Assembly (NCBI GenBank): GCA_024233865.1
Contig: JACKPA010000002.1
Location: 62,001-126,000, forward strand
Origin: Leptospiraceae bacterium
GTDB lineage: Bacteria; Spirochaetota; Leptospiria; Leptospirales; Leptospiraceae
Direction of reading: 5' to 3'
Length of the DNA: 64,000 nucleotides
This document shows, one piece after another, positions 43,363-54,600 of this stretch. The position numbers and the translations under genes were made by a program. The notes under the pieces are model-generated. The model was not told the origin of the DNA, did not search any database, and saw only the letters and a program-made list of their open reading frames with translations. The first letter of the stretch is position 1, and each line of letters begins with the position of its first letter.

Positions 43363-45609
43363 ATGATAGACAATTTTTTTAAATCATTTTTATTTTTAGA
43401 TTTTGAAAATTATATTGAAAAAAATTACGAAAAGAAGTTATTCTCTTCTTTAATCAATTTGTTTTTAATTATATTAATTATTTTACAAGTTTTTGTTATA
43501 TTTTCGGATCTTGAGTTAAAAAGAAGGTTGGCATTTTTTCTAATGTTTGTTTTGGTTTTAGCCTATATAATGGCCATTGTTATGAGGATAAACAAAAATT
43601 CAATACATCGAGCAAGAAAGGAGATTGAAGCGAGAAAACAAGCAGAAGAAAAGCTAAAAGAGCTAAATCATCTTCTTGAAGAAAAAGTTATGGAGAGAAC
43701 AAAAGAACTTAGGGAAAGCCAATCATTACTTTTACAGACTACGGTTAACCTCAATGCAATTTTGAATAGCACTCAGCAATCTTTTATTTTACTCGATTTT
43801 AATTACAAAATTCTTGCTTTTAATGAGATAGCAAGGATAATCTCGGAAAAAATGTTTGAAAAAAAAATACAGATAGGGGAACCTATTCTTGATTTTGTGG
43901 TTCCATCTGATTTTGATTCATTTTATTCTAACTTTCAGAAAACTCTTACAGGACAGACGGTATTTATTGAAAAGCAAATTTCGGATACAAATGGAAAATC
44001 AAATTGGTTTGCTTGTACCTTTAATCCGGTTCGGTCGAAGATTGGTGATATTATGGGAGTTTGTTTGAATATATCAGAGATAACCATTCAAAAAAATACC
44101 GAACTAGCATTGGTTCAAGCTCGAAAAGACGCTGAATCCGCCAACAAAGCGAAAACCGAATTTCTATCCAATATGAGCCATGAGATACGAACACCAATGA
44201 ACGCCATATTGGGATTTTCTGAAATTTTATCATCCCATATCGATAATGAAGAACAGAAAAGCTCTTTAGAAGCAATTAGCTCCAGCGGAAAAACCCTTCT
44301 TTCTTTGATAAATGATATATTAGATCTTTCAAAAATTGAAGCCGGCAAAATGGATATTCAGTATGAAACAATAGAAATTCAAAAAATATGCGAAGAAATA
44401 CGAAATATATTTTCCTTAAAGCTTTCCGAAAAACATTTGGAATTTAAGATAGATATTCAAGCAAGATTACCTAATTTTTTTATATTGGACGAAGTTAGGC
44501 TTAGACAAATTTTGTTTAACACTATAGGCAATGCCATTAAATTCACAGAGAAGGGAAAGATAATTTTAAGAATTTATACTACATCAGGACAATTAAATAC
44601 TTCAAACCTTCATATTGAAATTGAAGATACGGGAATCGGCATTCCGGAAGAAGAAAAAGAATGTATTTTTGACGCATTTCGGCAGAGAAAAAACCAAGAA
44701 AGCAAAATGTATGGTGGAACCGGTCTTGGACTTGCCATTACCAAACGTTTGGTTGATATGATGAATGGTAGCATATCAATTAGAAGCGAGTTAGGAAAAG
44801 GTTCTACATTTCAAATTGTATTTTTTCAAGTGCTAACGTCCGAAACACTTTCCGAAACAAGAAATATAAACTCTTTTGACTATCGAAATATTATTTTTAA
44901 TCCGGCTACCGTACTAATTGCGGATGATATTCCTCTCAACAGAACCTTATTTATCAAGTATTTTCATGGAATGAATATAGCAATTTTAGAAGCTGAGAAC
45001 GGGCTTGAAGCAATAAAACTTGCTGAACAAAAACCGGATTTGATTATAATGGACATTCAAATGCCGGTACTAAATGGATACGAAGCAACAAAAAAAATAA
45101 AAAATTCCAATCCATCCATTCCGATCATTGCTCTTACTGCATTCGCATTGAAAGATGAATTAGGGATAAACTTTGGTGAGTATTTTAATTGTTATTTGGT
45201 GAAACCTATCCAACGTAAAGAATTCATACAAGTTGTATCCAAGTATTTAAAACATACTTTTCGTGAGAAACCACAAGAAGATATATTTTCGCTGGAATTA
45301 TCTTCATTCCCTGAAATCAAAATAGAAATATTCGATAAAGAAGCACTAAAATATCTTCCGAATATAATACATGAATTGGAAAACAGCAAGATGGAAACAT
45401 GGGTTCATGTTTGCAAACATAAAAATTTTCAAGAGATAGAATTATTTGGAAAAGAAATAAAAAACTTAGGTCAGCACTACCAAATTGAAGTTTTAGAAAA
45501 ATACGGAAATGAAATAGTACGATTTAGTCAAAATTTCGATATACTTCAAATTCAGAACTATTTGGATATTTATCCGACTTTTGTTGAAAAGTTAAAAAAA
45601 CTATCCTAA
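43363..45609 (+). CDS. Hybrid histidine kinase (TM-coil-PAS-HisKA-HATPase-REC)
   Basis: 748 residues. Two membrane helices (about 27-70), a coiled coil (about 80-125), a PAS domain (about 130-245), HisKA with NMSHEIRTPMNAIL (phospho-His near 272), HATPase with FNTIGNAIKFTEKG (N box), DTGIGIP (G1) and GGTGLGLAITKRL (G2), then a canonical receiver (VLIADDIPLNR; IIMDIQMP with Asp near 564; VKPIQRKEF). The last 100 residues are helical like an Hpt domain, but the H-x-x-K-G motif is missing (LFGKEIKNLGQHYQ), so phosphate relay through this tail is unlikely. The next kinase starts 12 bases later. Confidence 0.9.
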   Translation: MIDNFFKSFLFLDFENYIEKNYEKKLFSSLINLFLIILIILQVFVIFSDLELKRRLAFFLMFVLVLAYIMAIVMRINKNSIHRARKEIEARKQAEEKLKELNHLLEEKVMERTKELRESQSLLLQTTVNLNAILNSTQQSFILLDFNYKILAFNEIARIISEKMFEKKIQIGEPILDFVVPSDFDSFYSNFQKTLTGQTVFIEKQISDTNGKSNWFACTFNPVRSKIGDIMGVCLNISEITIQKNTELALVQARKDAESANKAKTEFLSNMSHEIRTPMNAILGFSEILSSHIDNEEQKSSLEAISSSGKTLLSLINDILDLSKIEAGKMDIQYETIEIQKICEEIRNIFSLKLSEKHLEFKIDIQARLPNFFILDEVRLRQILFNTIGNAIKFTEKGKIILRIYTTSGQLNTSNLHIEIEDTGIGIPEEEKECIFDAFRQRKNQESKMYGGTGLGLAITKRLVDMMNGSISIRSELGKGSTFQIVFFQVLTSETLSETRNINSFDYRNIIFNPATVLIADDIPLNRTLFIKYFHGMNIAILEAENGLEAIKLAEQKPDLIIMDIQMPVLNGYEATKKIKNSNPSIPIIALTAFALKDELGINFGEYFNCYLVKPIQRKEFIQVVSKYLKHTFREKPQEDIFSLELSSFPEIKIEIFDKEALKYLPNIIHELENSKMETWVHVCKHKNFQEIELFGKEIKNLGQHYQIEVLEKYGNEIVRFSQNFDILQIQNYLDIYPTFVEKLKKLS

Positions 45610-45621
45610 AAGGACATTTCT

Positions 45622-46764
45622 ATGAATATGGAAAGTGAACAATGTAATATTCTTATAGTTGATGATACTCCGAAAAATATACAGGTAGTAGCTAAATTAT
45701 TGAAAACAGAAGGATATCAAATGTCTTTTGCGACCAATGGAACGGAAGCAATTGAACAAATTAGGAATTATAAATTTGATTTAATCCTTTTGGATGTTAT
45801 TATGTCCGATGTAGATGGATACAAGGTTTGTGAAATCCTGAAAAGTGACCCACAATTAAGAGATATCCCTGTTATTTTTCTAACGGCAAAAACGGAATTA
45901 AAAGATATTGTAAAAGGTTTTGAAGTCGGAGGAGTAGATTATTTAACAAAGCCGTTTCAACCAACAGAATTACTAGCAAGAGTTAGAACACATTTATTGT
46001 TGAAAAAAGCTAGAGAAGAGATTGAGTTTCAAAAAATTCAACTGGAAAAGCAAAATTTTGAGCTTTTGGAAGTGGTTCAACTTAGAGAAGATATGGAACA
46101 TGTAACTCAACATGACCTCAAAACTCCCTTGAATACTATCATTAGTTACCCTTCTCTTATAAGAATAGTGGGAAATCTAACTGAGGAGCAAGAAGATTAT
46201 CTAAGGAATATTGAACATTCCGGTATACAAATGCTTAACATGATCAACAATTCACTGGATTTGGTAAAAATGGAAAGAGGTGTCTATGAATTTAATCCTG
46301 ATAGCTTTGATATTGCACAAGTAATTCAAAAAGTCACAATGGATCTTTACAACAAAGTAGAATCCAAAGATCTTACTTTAAAAATATTGCACAATAGTTC
46401 TCCAATCCAAGATACAGATACCGTATATATTATGGGAGAAGAATTACTATGTTATTCCATGTTTGCAAATTTGATAAAAAATGCCATAGAAGCCTCTCCT
46501 ATCCAAAATCTTATCACAATAGATATAGATAACACACATAAGGATTTTGTATATGTGCAAATTCATAACGTCGGAACTATTCCAAGAGAAATTCAAGATA
46601 AATTTTTTGAAAAATATGTTACCTATGGAAAGGGAGGGAAAGCAACCGGACTAGGAGCTTATAGTGCAAAGCTAATCGTAAAAACTCATAATGGCAGTAT
46701 AGATATGACTACATCAGAAAAAGAAGGTACAACTATTATCGTGTGCCTACCGATAAAAGAGTAG
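45622..46764 (+). CDS. Receiver-histidine kinase
   Basis: 380 residues, soluble. A canonical receiver domain (ILIVDDTPKNIQ, LILLDVIMSDVDG with the acceptor Asp, VIFLTAK, DYLTKPFQP) is joined by a coiled coil to HisKA with THQHDLKTPLN-like EHVTQHDLKTPLN. The HATPase has LIKNAIEASP (N box), NVGTIP in place of D-x-G, and GKGGKATGLGAYSAK (G2). Such fusions often act as phospho-dependent sensor kinases without a DNA-binding output. It lies between two other kinases in one run. Confidence 0.88.
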   Translation: MNMESEQCNILIVDDTPKNIQVVAKLLKTEGYQMSFATNGTEAIEQIRNYKFDLILLDVIMSDVDGYKVCEILKSDPQLRDIPVIFLTAKTELKDIVKGFEVGGVDYLTKPFQPTELLARVRTHLLLKKAREEIEFQKIQLEKQNFELLEVVQLREDMEHVTQHDLKTPLNTIISYPSLIRIVGNLTEEQEDYLRNIEHSGIQMLNMINNSLDLVKMERGVYEFNPDSFDIAQVIQKVTMDLYNKVESKDLTLKILHNSSPIQDTDTVYIMGEELLCYSMFANLIKNAIEASPIQNLITIDIDNTHKDFVYVQIHNVGTIPREIQDKFFEKYVTYGKGGKATGLGAYSAKLIVKTHNGSIDMTTSEKEGTTIIVCLPIKE

Positions 46765-46794
46765 AAAAGGTTTTATCAAAAAAGAGAAAATTGC

Positions 46795-48558
46795 ATGAAT
46801 AAAAAGGATTTATTTATTGAGAGAACACCTACTAATTTACTTTATTTTTTAAAAAAAGCTCCTATGTTCTCTGAGCTTTCAGAAAAAGACTTAATTCATT
46901 TATTAAACATGGCGTATAGTATAAGCTTGGAAAAAGGAGATATTCTTTTTGAAGAAAGAAGTTTTGGAAATTACGCTTATATTATAGTTTCCGGAGAAAT
47001 TGAAATATTCACTAAGTCTGGTGAAAGAGAAATACGCCTTGCTTTACGAAAAAAAGGAGAGGTAATAGGTGAAATGTCACTATTAGACGGAGCACCTCGT
47101 ATGGCAAGTGCGAGAGCCAGTAAAAAATCCGAAGTTCTCGAAATTAAAGCTGACCAATTTGAAAATTTGTTAAAAACAAGTCCTACAGCCGCTCAAAACA
47201 TTTTACACAATATAATTTTACGCTGGCGCGATACGGAAAGTGTACTAAGACAAAGAGAAACTGAAATCTTAGAACAAGCCAAACAACTGAAAGTCAATAA
47301 TACTCTCTTGAATATGGAAATTGAAAGAAGAAAAAAGTCAGAAGCAGACATGGAAGCTCTCCTTAATAATCAATTACAATTTGTGATTTTAATTAATACC
47401 AAATTGAGAATTGTTAAATTTAATAGTCTGGCAAATTCCAATAGTCGAATAATTTTTTCAAGAGAAATGAAAGAAGGAGATCGAATTTATGAATATGTTA
47501 CTGCTTTGGATCGAAAAATTCTACGAAAATATTTTATACAAGCACTAAAAGGGAAAATTATCAGTATTGAACACAATATTTTAGTGAAGAACAATTTCAA
47601 ACTTTGGTATGAATTTAATTTTATCCCTGTTTATGATGACACGGAAAACCTGCTGGGCATTTGCATTACAGGTGTAGACATAACTATCAGGAAAAAGGTA
47701 GAAGAAAAAATCAAAGAACAAAATATCGAGCTAAACCGAACACTAGTCGAACTAAAATCAATGCAATCACAATTAATTCAATCGGAAAAAATGGCAAGCT
47801 TAGGTACTCTTGTTGCTGGTGTCGCTCATGAAATTAATAATCCCATTAATTTTATATCGATTAGTACTCACAATATAGAAAATGAATTGAATAACTTTAA
47901 AAATTTTTTATTAGAACTACTAGATGAAGACGAAAAAGAGATGGTTCAAATTTTTAGAGAAAAATTTGTTAGATTTCAAGAATCGGTATCGGATATCAAA
48001 GAAGGTATGCAACGTTTAAAAACAATTGTTACGGATTTAAAAGCATTTTCTCATTTGGATAAAGCTGAACAAAAGAAAATATATTTGGTGGAAAACATTA
48101 AATCTACTCTGCGGATAGTTGAGGCTCAGTACAAAAAAGATGTGAAATTTGTTACTGACTTCAATGCAGATCCTGAAATTGAATGTTGGCCTGCACAACT
48201 CAATCAAGTTTTTATAAATATGTTAATCAACTCTTGTCATGCTATCAAAAAAAAGGAAGATGAATTGAAACAGTCATTCCAAGGGATTGTGAATATAACT
48301 ACGTCTATTCAAAAAGGAGATTTTGTAATCGGCATACAGGATAATGGATGCGGTATGAATGAAGAAGTTCAGAAAAAGATGTTTGAGCCGTTTTTTACCA
48401 CCAAAGAAGTAGGCAAAGGTACTGGAATGGGGCTTTCGATTTCTTATAGTATCATCAAAAAGCATAACGGAAGGATAGAAGTAGAATCAATTGTTGGAGA
48501 AGGGACAATTATTTTATTGTATTTGCCATTAAAAAAGAACTATACAAAAAATAAATAA
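46795..48558 (+). CDS. Cyclic-nucleotide-binding/PAS histidine kinase
   Basis: 587 residues, soluble. An N-terminal cNMP-binding domain (about 15-135: MFSELSEKDLIHLLNMA, IIVSGEIEIF, IGEMSLLDGAPRMASARA, with a phosphate-cassette-like R) is followed by a coil, a PAS domain (about 195-310), and a coil leading to the DHp helix LGTLVAGVAHEINNPINFIS. The HATPase has FINMLINSCHAIK (N box), DNGCGMN (G1) and GTGMGLSISYSI (G2). A kinase controlled by cAMP, cGMP or a related ligand; the ligand is inferred. No receiver is fused, so it may feed one of the upstream receivers. Confidence 0.88.
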   Translation: MNKKDLFIERTPTNLLYFLKKAPMFSELSEKDLIHLLNMAYSISLEKGDILFEERSFGNYAYIIVSGEIEIFTKSGEREIRLALRKKGEVIGEMSLLDGAPRMASARASKKSEVLEIKADQFENLLKTSPTAAQNILHNIILRWRDTESVLRQRETEILEQAKQLKVNNTLLNMEIERRKKSEADMEALLNNQLQFVILINTKLRIVKFNSLANSNSRIIFSREMKEGDRIYEYVTALDRKILRKYFIQALKGKIISIEHNILVKNNFKLWYEFNFIPVYDDTENLLGICITGVDITIRKKVEEKIKEQNIELNRTLVELKSMQSQLIQSEKMASLGTLVAGVAHEINNPINFISISTHNIENELNNFKNFLLELLDEDEKEMVQIFREKFVRFQESVSDIKEGMQRLKTIVTDLKAFSHLDKAEQKKIYLVENIKSTLRIVEAQYKKDVKFVTDFNADPEIECWPAQLNQVFINMLINSCHAIKKKEDELKQSFQGIVNITTSIQKGDFVIGIQDNGCGMNEEVQKKMFEPFFTTKEVGKGTGMGLSISYSIIKKHNGRIEVESIVGEGTIILLYLPLKKNYTKNK

Positions 48559-48629
48559 AATTAAGCGTGCTGGTTTAATAATTTTGGGAATCTTATTTAT
48601 GCCGTTTGACAAAGGTAAAATAGAAAATT

Positions 48630-50720
48630 TTAGTATTCAATATTCAACTCTTTAATACGTTTATCTAGAGTATTCCTGTTAATACCTAAAAATTTGGCAA
48701 CACGAGTTTTTGTATATTTAAACTTTTTTAGAGCATATTGAATCAATTTGGACTCAACTTCTCCAACAATAACTTCCAAAGCTCGCCCCTCTAATGAATC
48801 TATGTTTTGTGGAAATTGATGTTCCAAGCTAACTAAAGCACTTTCTTTACCTGAGTTTTCCATAACTTCTATATTCCCAATCAATTTCTCCGAAATTTCA
48901 AGAAAATCAGTTTCATTCAAAACGTCATTTGGTGTTAGCACAATAGCCCTTTCAATTGCATTCTCCAATTCTCGAACATTCCCAGGCCAATGAAAATTTG
49001 ATAATATTTTTACTGCTTCTTTGCTAATACCTTTGATATTTTTAGAGTTCTCTATTGAATACTTTTCCATAAAATGCGCTATTAGAATCGGAATATCATC
49101 GACTCTTTCTTTTAAAGAAGGGGTGTGAATATTGACAACATTCAAACGGTAGTATAAATCCGAACGGAATTTCTTTTCAGAAATTAATTCTTCCAAATTC
49201 GCATTTGTAGCAGCAATAACCCTGACATCAATTTTTTTTACTTTAATCGATCCTAAAGCTTCGATTTCTCTTTCTTGTAGAACACGCAACAGTTTGGATT
49301 GAAGATTCATATCCAGTTCACCAATTTCATCTAGAAAAATTGTTCCACCGTCAGCTAATTCAAATTTGCCTTTTTTATCAGCAACTGCACCGGTAAATGC
49401 TCCTTTTTTGTGTCCGAACAATTCACTTTCCAAGAGATTTTCCGGAATGGCTGCACAGTTGATTTTTATAAATGGTTTATCAGCTCTGTTACTATTGTAG
49501 TGAATAGCGGAAGCAATCATCTCTTTTCCTGTTCCAGATTCACCGGTAATTAAAACAGATGCTCTAGATTCAGAAACCAATTTAATTTTTTCAAATAGTT
49601 TTTCCATTGATTTGGAGCGACCTATTATGGAACCAAAGCGATACTTGTTTTTTAATTCTCTTTTTAAAAATATATTTTCTCTGGATATTTCATTTTTATC
49701 TTCTTCTATTAAATTATGAATCTTGATTGCCTGAGAAATTATAGAAGAAACAACTTGGAGAAAATCCAAATAGGTTTGTAAATCGACATCTTTATATCTA
49801 TAAACATAAACGCTTAAAACTCCTATAATATTTTGTTCTACTATTATAGGAGTAGATAAGTAGCTAATATCTTCCAATTTATGATTTTGAGGATTTAAAT
49901 AACCTACACGATTTAAAAACAATTTGTCTTTTGATATGGAAGGTATTAACATCGGTTCTCCGGTCTCAAAAACCGTCCCGGTTATGCCTTCTCCGGGAGA
50001 ATAAATGCCTTTTTCCATCTCTTCTTTACTGACACCTATGGCAGCAGCAATGTTCAACCTATCCGTATCGGAGTCATATAAAACCAAGGTTCCTTGCTCA
50101 AGTTTAAGCGTTTTTTCTATTATAAATAGTATTGATTGGAAAATTTCCTTTAAATCCAAAGTTGTTGTTACCACTTTAGAAATATCCAAAAGAACCTGTT
50201 GAATTTTATTCTTTTGTTCCAAATTTCGAAACACTTGCAAATTTTTAAAAATTTGAGCAGCTTGATTCGCCAATACGGAAACTATTTCCAAATATTCGGT
50301 ATCAAACGCATCTATGCGTGTGGAATCCAATGAAATAACACCAATTACCACATCTTCTACGATCATCGGAACTGCTATTTCAGATTTAATTTCATTTTTA
50401 ATAGAAATATAATATGGGTCTTGGCTTACGTCATTGACAAGCCTGCCTTTTCCTGTTTTTGCAACATAGCCGGTAACACCCTCACCTATCTTTAAACGAA
50501 ATTCTTTTTCTACATTTGGAGTCAAACCTCTATAGGTGACAATATCCAAAACCGGTTCTCTAGGATTAACAAGCATCAATGAACCGGACTCAGCTTTACA
50601 AATTTTAATACAGTGATCTAAGATCAATTCTAACACTAGATCCGGATCTAGCGTTGAATTCATAGCTATCATAATTTCTGAAATGGACAGAAATGGAGTT
50701 AAGACCTTCTTTTCAGACAT
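48630..50720 (-). CDS. Sigma-54-dependent activator with two GAF domains
   Basis: 696 residues. Two GAF domains (about 20-160 and 180-330; for example GEGVTGYVAKTGKGRLVNDV and GEGITGTVFETGEPMLIPSI), an AAA+ ATPase (about 365-595) with GESGTGKEMIASAIHYNS (Walker A), HKKGAFTGA (sigma-54 contact loop, near 439-444), DGGTIFLDEIGE (Walker B) and R-fingers, and a Fis-type helix-turn-helix (about 655-696, TKTRVAKFLGINRNTLDKR). It responds to a small ligand through the GAF domains, not to phosphorylation. It faces the kinase cluster convergently; a functional link is possible only by proximity. Confidence 0.92.
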   Translation of the reverse strand: MSEKKVLTPFLSISEIMIAMNSTLDPDLVLELILDHCIKICKAESGSLMLVNPREPVLDIVTYRGLTPNVEKEFRLKIGEGVTGYVAKTGKGRLVNDVSQDPYYISIKNEIKSEIAVPMIVEDVVIGVISLDSTRIDAFDTEYLEIVSVLANQAAQIFKNLQVFRNLEQKNKIQQVLLDISKVVTTTLDLKEIFQSILFIIEKTLKLEQGTLVLYDSDTDRLNIAAAIGVSKEEMEKGIYSPGEGITGTVFETGEPMLIPSISKDKLFLNRVGYLNPQNHKLEDISYLSTPIIVEQNIIGVLSVYVYRYKDVDLQTYLDFLQVVSSIISQAIKIHNLIEEDKNEISRENIFLKRELKNKYRFGSIIGRSKSMEKLFEKIKLVSESRASVLITGESGTGKEMIASAIHYNSNRADKPFIKINCAAIPENLLESELFGHKKGAFTGAVADKKGKFELADGGTIFLDEIGELDMNLQSKLLRVLQEREIEALGSIKVKKIDVRVIAATNANLEELISEKKFRSDLYYRLNVVNIHTPSLKERVDDIPILIAHFMEKYSIENSKNIKGISKEAVKILSNFHWPGNVRELENAIERAIVLTPNDVLNETDFLEISEKLIGNIEVMENSGKESALVSLEHQFPQNIDSLEGRALEVIVGEVESKLIQYALKKFKYTKTRVAKFLGINRNTLDKRIKELNIEY

Positions 50721-50771
50721 ATTGCTTAGACCTAAAACAATTAGAGCTTAATTTGGCAAGGAAAAAACTAT

Positions 50772-51218
50772 TCATTTGGAAAAAACTTTTCTATGATATT
50801 TTTCTGTTGGACTGCTTATAGGCGGTGCCAGGTCACCATTCAAATTAAGAATTTCTTCCGAATACGCAGTTTTTGGAAATCCGGAAAACTTTAAACGATT
50901 TAAATTCAAATCATAATTAGTCGCAGCAGGGCAATTGTGGATACTAAAATTGGTATGTTGCAAACAGCCTACTTGTATATTTTTATTGCAATTATTCCAA
51001 TTATAATTTGGAGAAATCGATTGTTGGAAAGATACTTCTGACTGGTTTGGCATATAATTAATGGAAACTTTTTTATTGCTTTGTAATTCTCGTTTTTTGT
51101 CTTTTTTAGTAGATAAATTTCTAACTCCACAACATTGCCCTTTGAATTTAAAACCCAAACTAAAAGAACAAGAGTTTAAAATAAAAAATAACAATATTAT
51201 TATATTATAATACTTCAT
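50772..51218 (-). CDS. Small Cys-rich lipoprotein, member 1 of a pair
   Basis: 148 residues. A short signal (YNIIILLFFILNSC) with lipobox LNSC, then SFSLGFKFKGQCC, a motif shared with the next gene upstream. The rest has scattered Cys (NNCNKN, GCLQHTN, HNCPAA) and no recognisable fold. The two genes are 14 bases apart. Probably surface lipoproteins; the basis of function cannot be read. Confidence 0.65.
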   Translation of the reverse strand: MKYYNIIILLFFILNSCSFSLGFKFKGQCCGVRNLSTKKDKKRELQSNKKVSINYMPNQSEVSFQQSISPNYNWNNCNKNIQVGCLQHTNFSIHNCPAATNYDLNLNRLKFSGFPKTAYSEEILNLNGDLAPPISSPTEKYHRKVFSK

Positions 51219-51232
51219 AATTATTAAATCAA

Positions 51233-51487
51233 TTAATATCTACTACAATTGTTATTATAAGGACAGTTTTTGTTATAGTTAGGAAGTATATAAGGTTTAT
51301 ACCCATCATCATTCTTTAAATAAACTTTTTCCGTTTTTACTGAAGTTTCCTCATTTTTATCACAATCACAACACCACAAACTACAGAAATTACAACATTC
51401 ACCTTTAAATTTAAAACCCAAGCTAACAGAGCAAGATGATATACAAAAGAAAATCAAAAATAAAATAAACTTTTTTTGAAATTTCAT
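51233..51487 (-). CDS. Small Cys-rich lipoprotein, member 2 of a pair
   Basis: 84 residues from ATG 51487, chosen because it gives a clean signal (MKFQKKFILFLIFFCISSC); a longer frame from a TTG at 51511 has an AGGGG sequence upstream but an odd N-terminus. The lipobox SSC is followed by SVSLGFKFKGECC, the shared motif, then NFCSLWCCDCD, seven Cys within about 16 residues, which could bind metal. Only this motif and the signal are shared with member 1. Confidence 0.6.
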   Translation of the reverse strand: MKFQKKFILFLIFFCISSCSVSLGFKFKGECCNFCSLWCCDCDKNEETSVKTEKVYLKNDDGYKPYILPNYNKNCPYNNNCSRY

Positions 51488-51565
51488 AATAAATTCAAAT
51501 GTTAACAACAACCCCTAACAATTTCTCTTAGGAGTATAAGAATGTATAAAAAAACAGTCAATAAC

Positions 51566-51598
51566 AAAATAAAAGCCTCGGTGTATTTCACCGAGGCT
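51566..51598 (-). terminator. Rho-independent terminator of the large lipoprotein gene
   Basis: AGCCTCGGTG (51574-51583) and CACCGAGGCT (51589-51598) form a perfect 10-bp stem with loop TATTT; on the minus strand a T-rich run follows. It lies 30 bases past the stop of the gene at 51629. Confidence 0.85.
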
Positions 51599-51628
51599 AA
51601 AAAAATATGCTATAGAAAGGAGTTTTTC

Positions 51629-54600
51629 TTAATTTCTTGGAGCATTAAAAAAGTCGTTTGCATTACAACTTGGTTGTCCTACATCCACTATACTTTTGTC
51701 TGATTTCAAGCAAAAGATTTGCCACCATCTTCCGGCTTGAGCAGAACTGACGTTGTAGCTTCTTACCATTCCCGAACTTTTAAAAACTTTGACTATTGCT
51801 CCAGAAGTAGACAAAGCAACTTCATTTGTCCAATTGTATAAGCTATAATCACGTCTACTAACAGTAGGTGAAGACCAAAAAGTACCTTTTAGAGTGATTG
51901 TTTCAGGACCATAGCTTGTAACATCATCTACGTCTAGAGCAGCATCATAATTTGGATTACCCGCACCGGCACCATTATTGCAAGTACCTGAACCAAAATG
52001 ACACCTGTCATTCCAAACTACTTGACATTTTTTACCACTAGACGTTTTGCAAGAAGAATCACCATATTCCAAGTGGGAGTCCACATCTCTCGGCTTTTCT
52101 CCCCATATCACAACAATTCTGACTTCACCATCACCTACAGTTGGAGATACTACTATATTCTGGCTTCTTGGTGTATCAGGTCCTGCAGATACGACGGTTC
52201 TGTATGTTGTTACAACTCCCGGTCCACTTACTTCCATTGTATAGTTTCCAGCAGGCACATTTGTTATGGCAAAAGAACCATCACTTCCGGTTGTTACCGC
52301 ACCCACGTTTGTAACATAAGGTCCTGATGTGACATTTACACCTTCACGGATTCTTACCGTTAATCCAGACATATTCAAACTTGTGTTAGTCATAGCATTG
52401 ATTGCGCTACCTGATATGGCAGCCGGTGGTTGATACCCCGGAATCATGGTGATAATGTCAAACGATGTTGTTGCATTTGCTTGAATATTAACAAGACCCT
52501 CTACTGTATTGTATCCGGCTGCAATAAATCTAACCTTCCAAGATGCAGCGTTGATTCCAAATGCATTGTAAGTTGGAACATTAGAAAACGTAGTAGGACC
52601 AGATGCTAAAGAAGCAGGCATAACTCCAGAAGTTGGTCTCACTGTACCGCCAAATATAGGACTTATCAGTTCGATACTGTATGTTCCCGTAAAATTAACT
52701 TGTTCACCGTATTGGTTTAGTTGTCGGACTGTTCCCGTTAAATTTCCACGACCATTCGTGGTGATAACTTGAGCATTGGCAACTGTATTGGAATTACTTG
52801 GAACTGTCACTGGAACATAAGTATCTATTCCATTTTTGGAAATTTTCAATACGTAATCACCAGGATCTATATTATTGATTTGGTACTGACCATTGGCGTT
52901 TGTTGTTACCGAAGGAACAACTTGATCACTACCTGGTGTTCTTACTGTTGGCATTGTACAAGTTGTTGCGTCTGCAGCCCCACCTGTACAGTCTCTTCTT
53001 ACTGTTGCCTGAAATTGATTGTTTGCGTCCATAACACCAAGTGTTACCGTTGCACCGTCTACGGCTGATGTGCTGAATGCATCCGTGATGGTTCCGGATA
53101 TTTGCCTTCTGGAAATATGTGGAACCGTAATACCATTCAAATTCAAAATTGCGTTACCGTTCGTATAGGTATTGGTTACAACACTAGAATTATCTGCTTG
53201 TTTTGGAGTTGTGAGTATATGACCTAATGGATCGGCTACAATCACTTGGTAAGAACTCTGTTTGAAGTTATAAAAACCACCGGTTGAATCAACTGAATTG
53301 GAAGCTCCTACACCAGATACCCCTGCACCTGAACTTAGCAAAGGAGCTGATGCGTAAGCACCAATTGCATATTTAACTCTATCGGTATCAGTAATAACTC
53401 CATCACCGTCCAAATCAGGAACATTTGTTAATGGAATTACTTTTGAATTGCCATCAAATGCAAACTGTCCGTTGGCAGTTGTTGTGATATGAGCGACTGG
53501 CTGTCCGAGGTTATTTGTATTGCCAAGCATGACAGTAAATAAACCGGATACATTTGCGTTATTTGTAGTTGCACCATTTACTTGAGTATCTCTAACCACT
53601 ACAGAACCCTTAATCTGTGATCTTTTCTCACTTGGAGTTAGAATGATAGGTGGAACGTTAACATCCTGACCATTTAATGTCATAGTACCATTGCTTGAGT
53701 TTTCGTAGCCTGGAGCTGATATGTAATAGTCCCATTTTCCTGCAACCGCAGTCATAGTCAACTGTGTCCCGTTTACTTCATACACTTTATTGGAATAGGT
53801 TAAATAATTCCAACCACTAGGATAATTTGCTTGTTGCGTTGCAACACATTGAGCTTGAAATCCACCGGCAGCACAGTTTGCATAACACGATGGGCACCCT
53901 TCTGCAATCCATAGAGTAGCCAAGTTCCGTAATCTCTCATCATCACTTTTCAGAAGGTAGAGCAAGTTGGTTGGTGGCTGAGTCCCATCAGGTTTGAAAT
54001 TTATAACAGAACCTGGAACAGGATTCGGATTACCACCTGGACCTTGAATTGAACCGGTTACGTTTGATGGCTTTGGTACCACATTTAGTGTTGATGCCGT
54101 AACTTCTTTGTTTCCACCTGCAGAATGAGGAATGAAATTAAAAGAACTAGAAGTAGGTAACATATTCGGATTGGATACTTCCACAAAATACACTCCACCT
54201 GTCATGTCGGAACCGGTAAGAGTAACAGGTCCAGACCCTACTCTGGTTGTTGTTGAAATTATATTGCCAACCGAATCCTTTAATACCACTGTAAAAGGAG
54301 TTGAAGTATCAGTATTGGCTGCATTGTTCACCATTACGTTTATCGTTCCTTGGCTGGAAGTGGCTGCGTTCCATGCTAAATTTGCATTTGACATATTTAT
54401 ATCATTTGCTACATTTTGATCCTTTCCAGAAAATTTGAAATTTGTATTTAAACTCACATCTTCAAAAGTTCTTCCTTCCTGGGGTGTTGCTGTTGAACCT
54501 TTGATCTCTACGGTATAGCTACCATTATTCAAATAATCTTCCGTTACGTATCCTCCAGAAGGACAACTAGCCGTGCTGTGAAAACAGAAATTATAATCAC

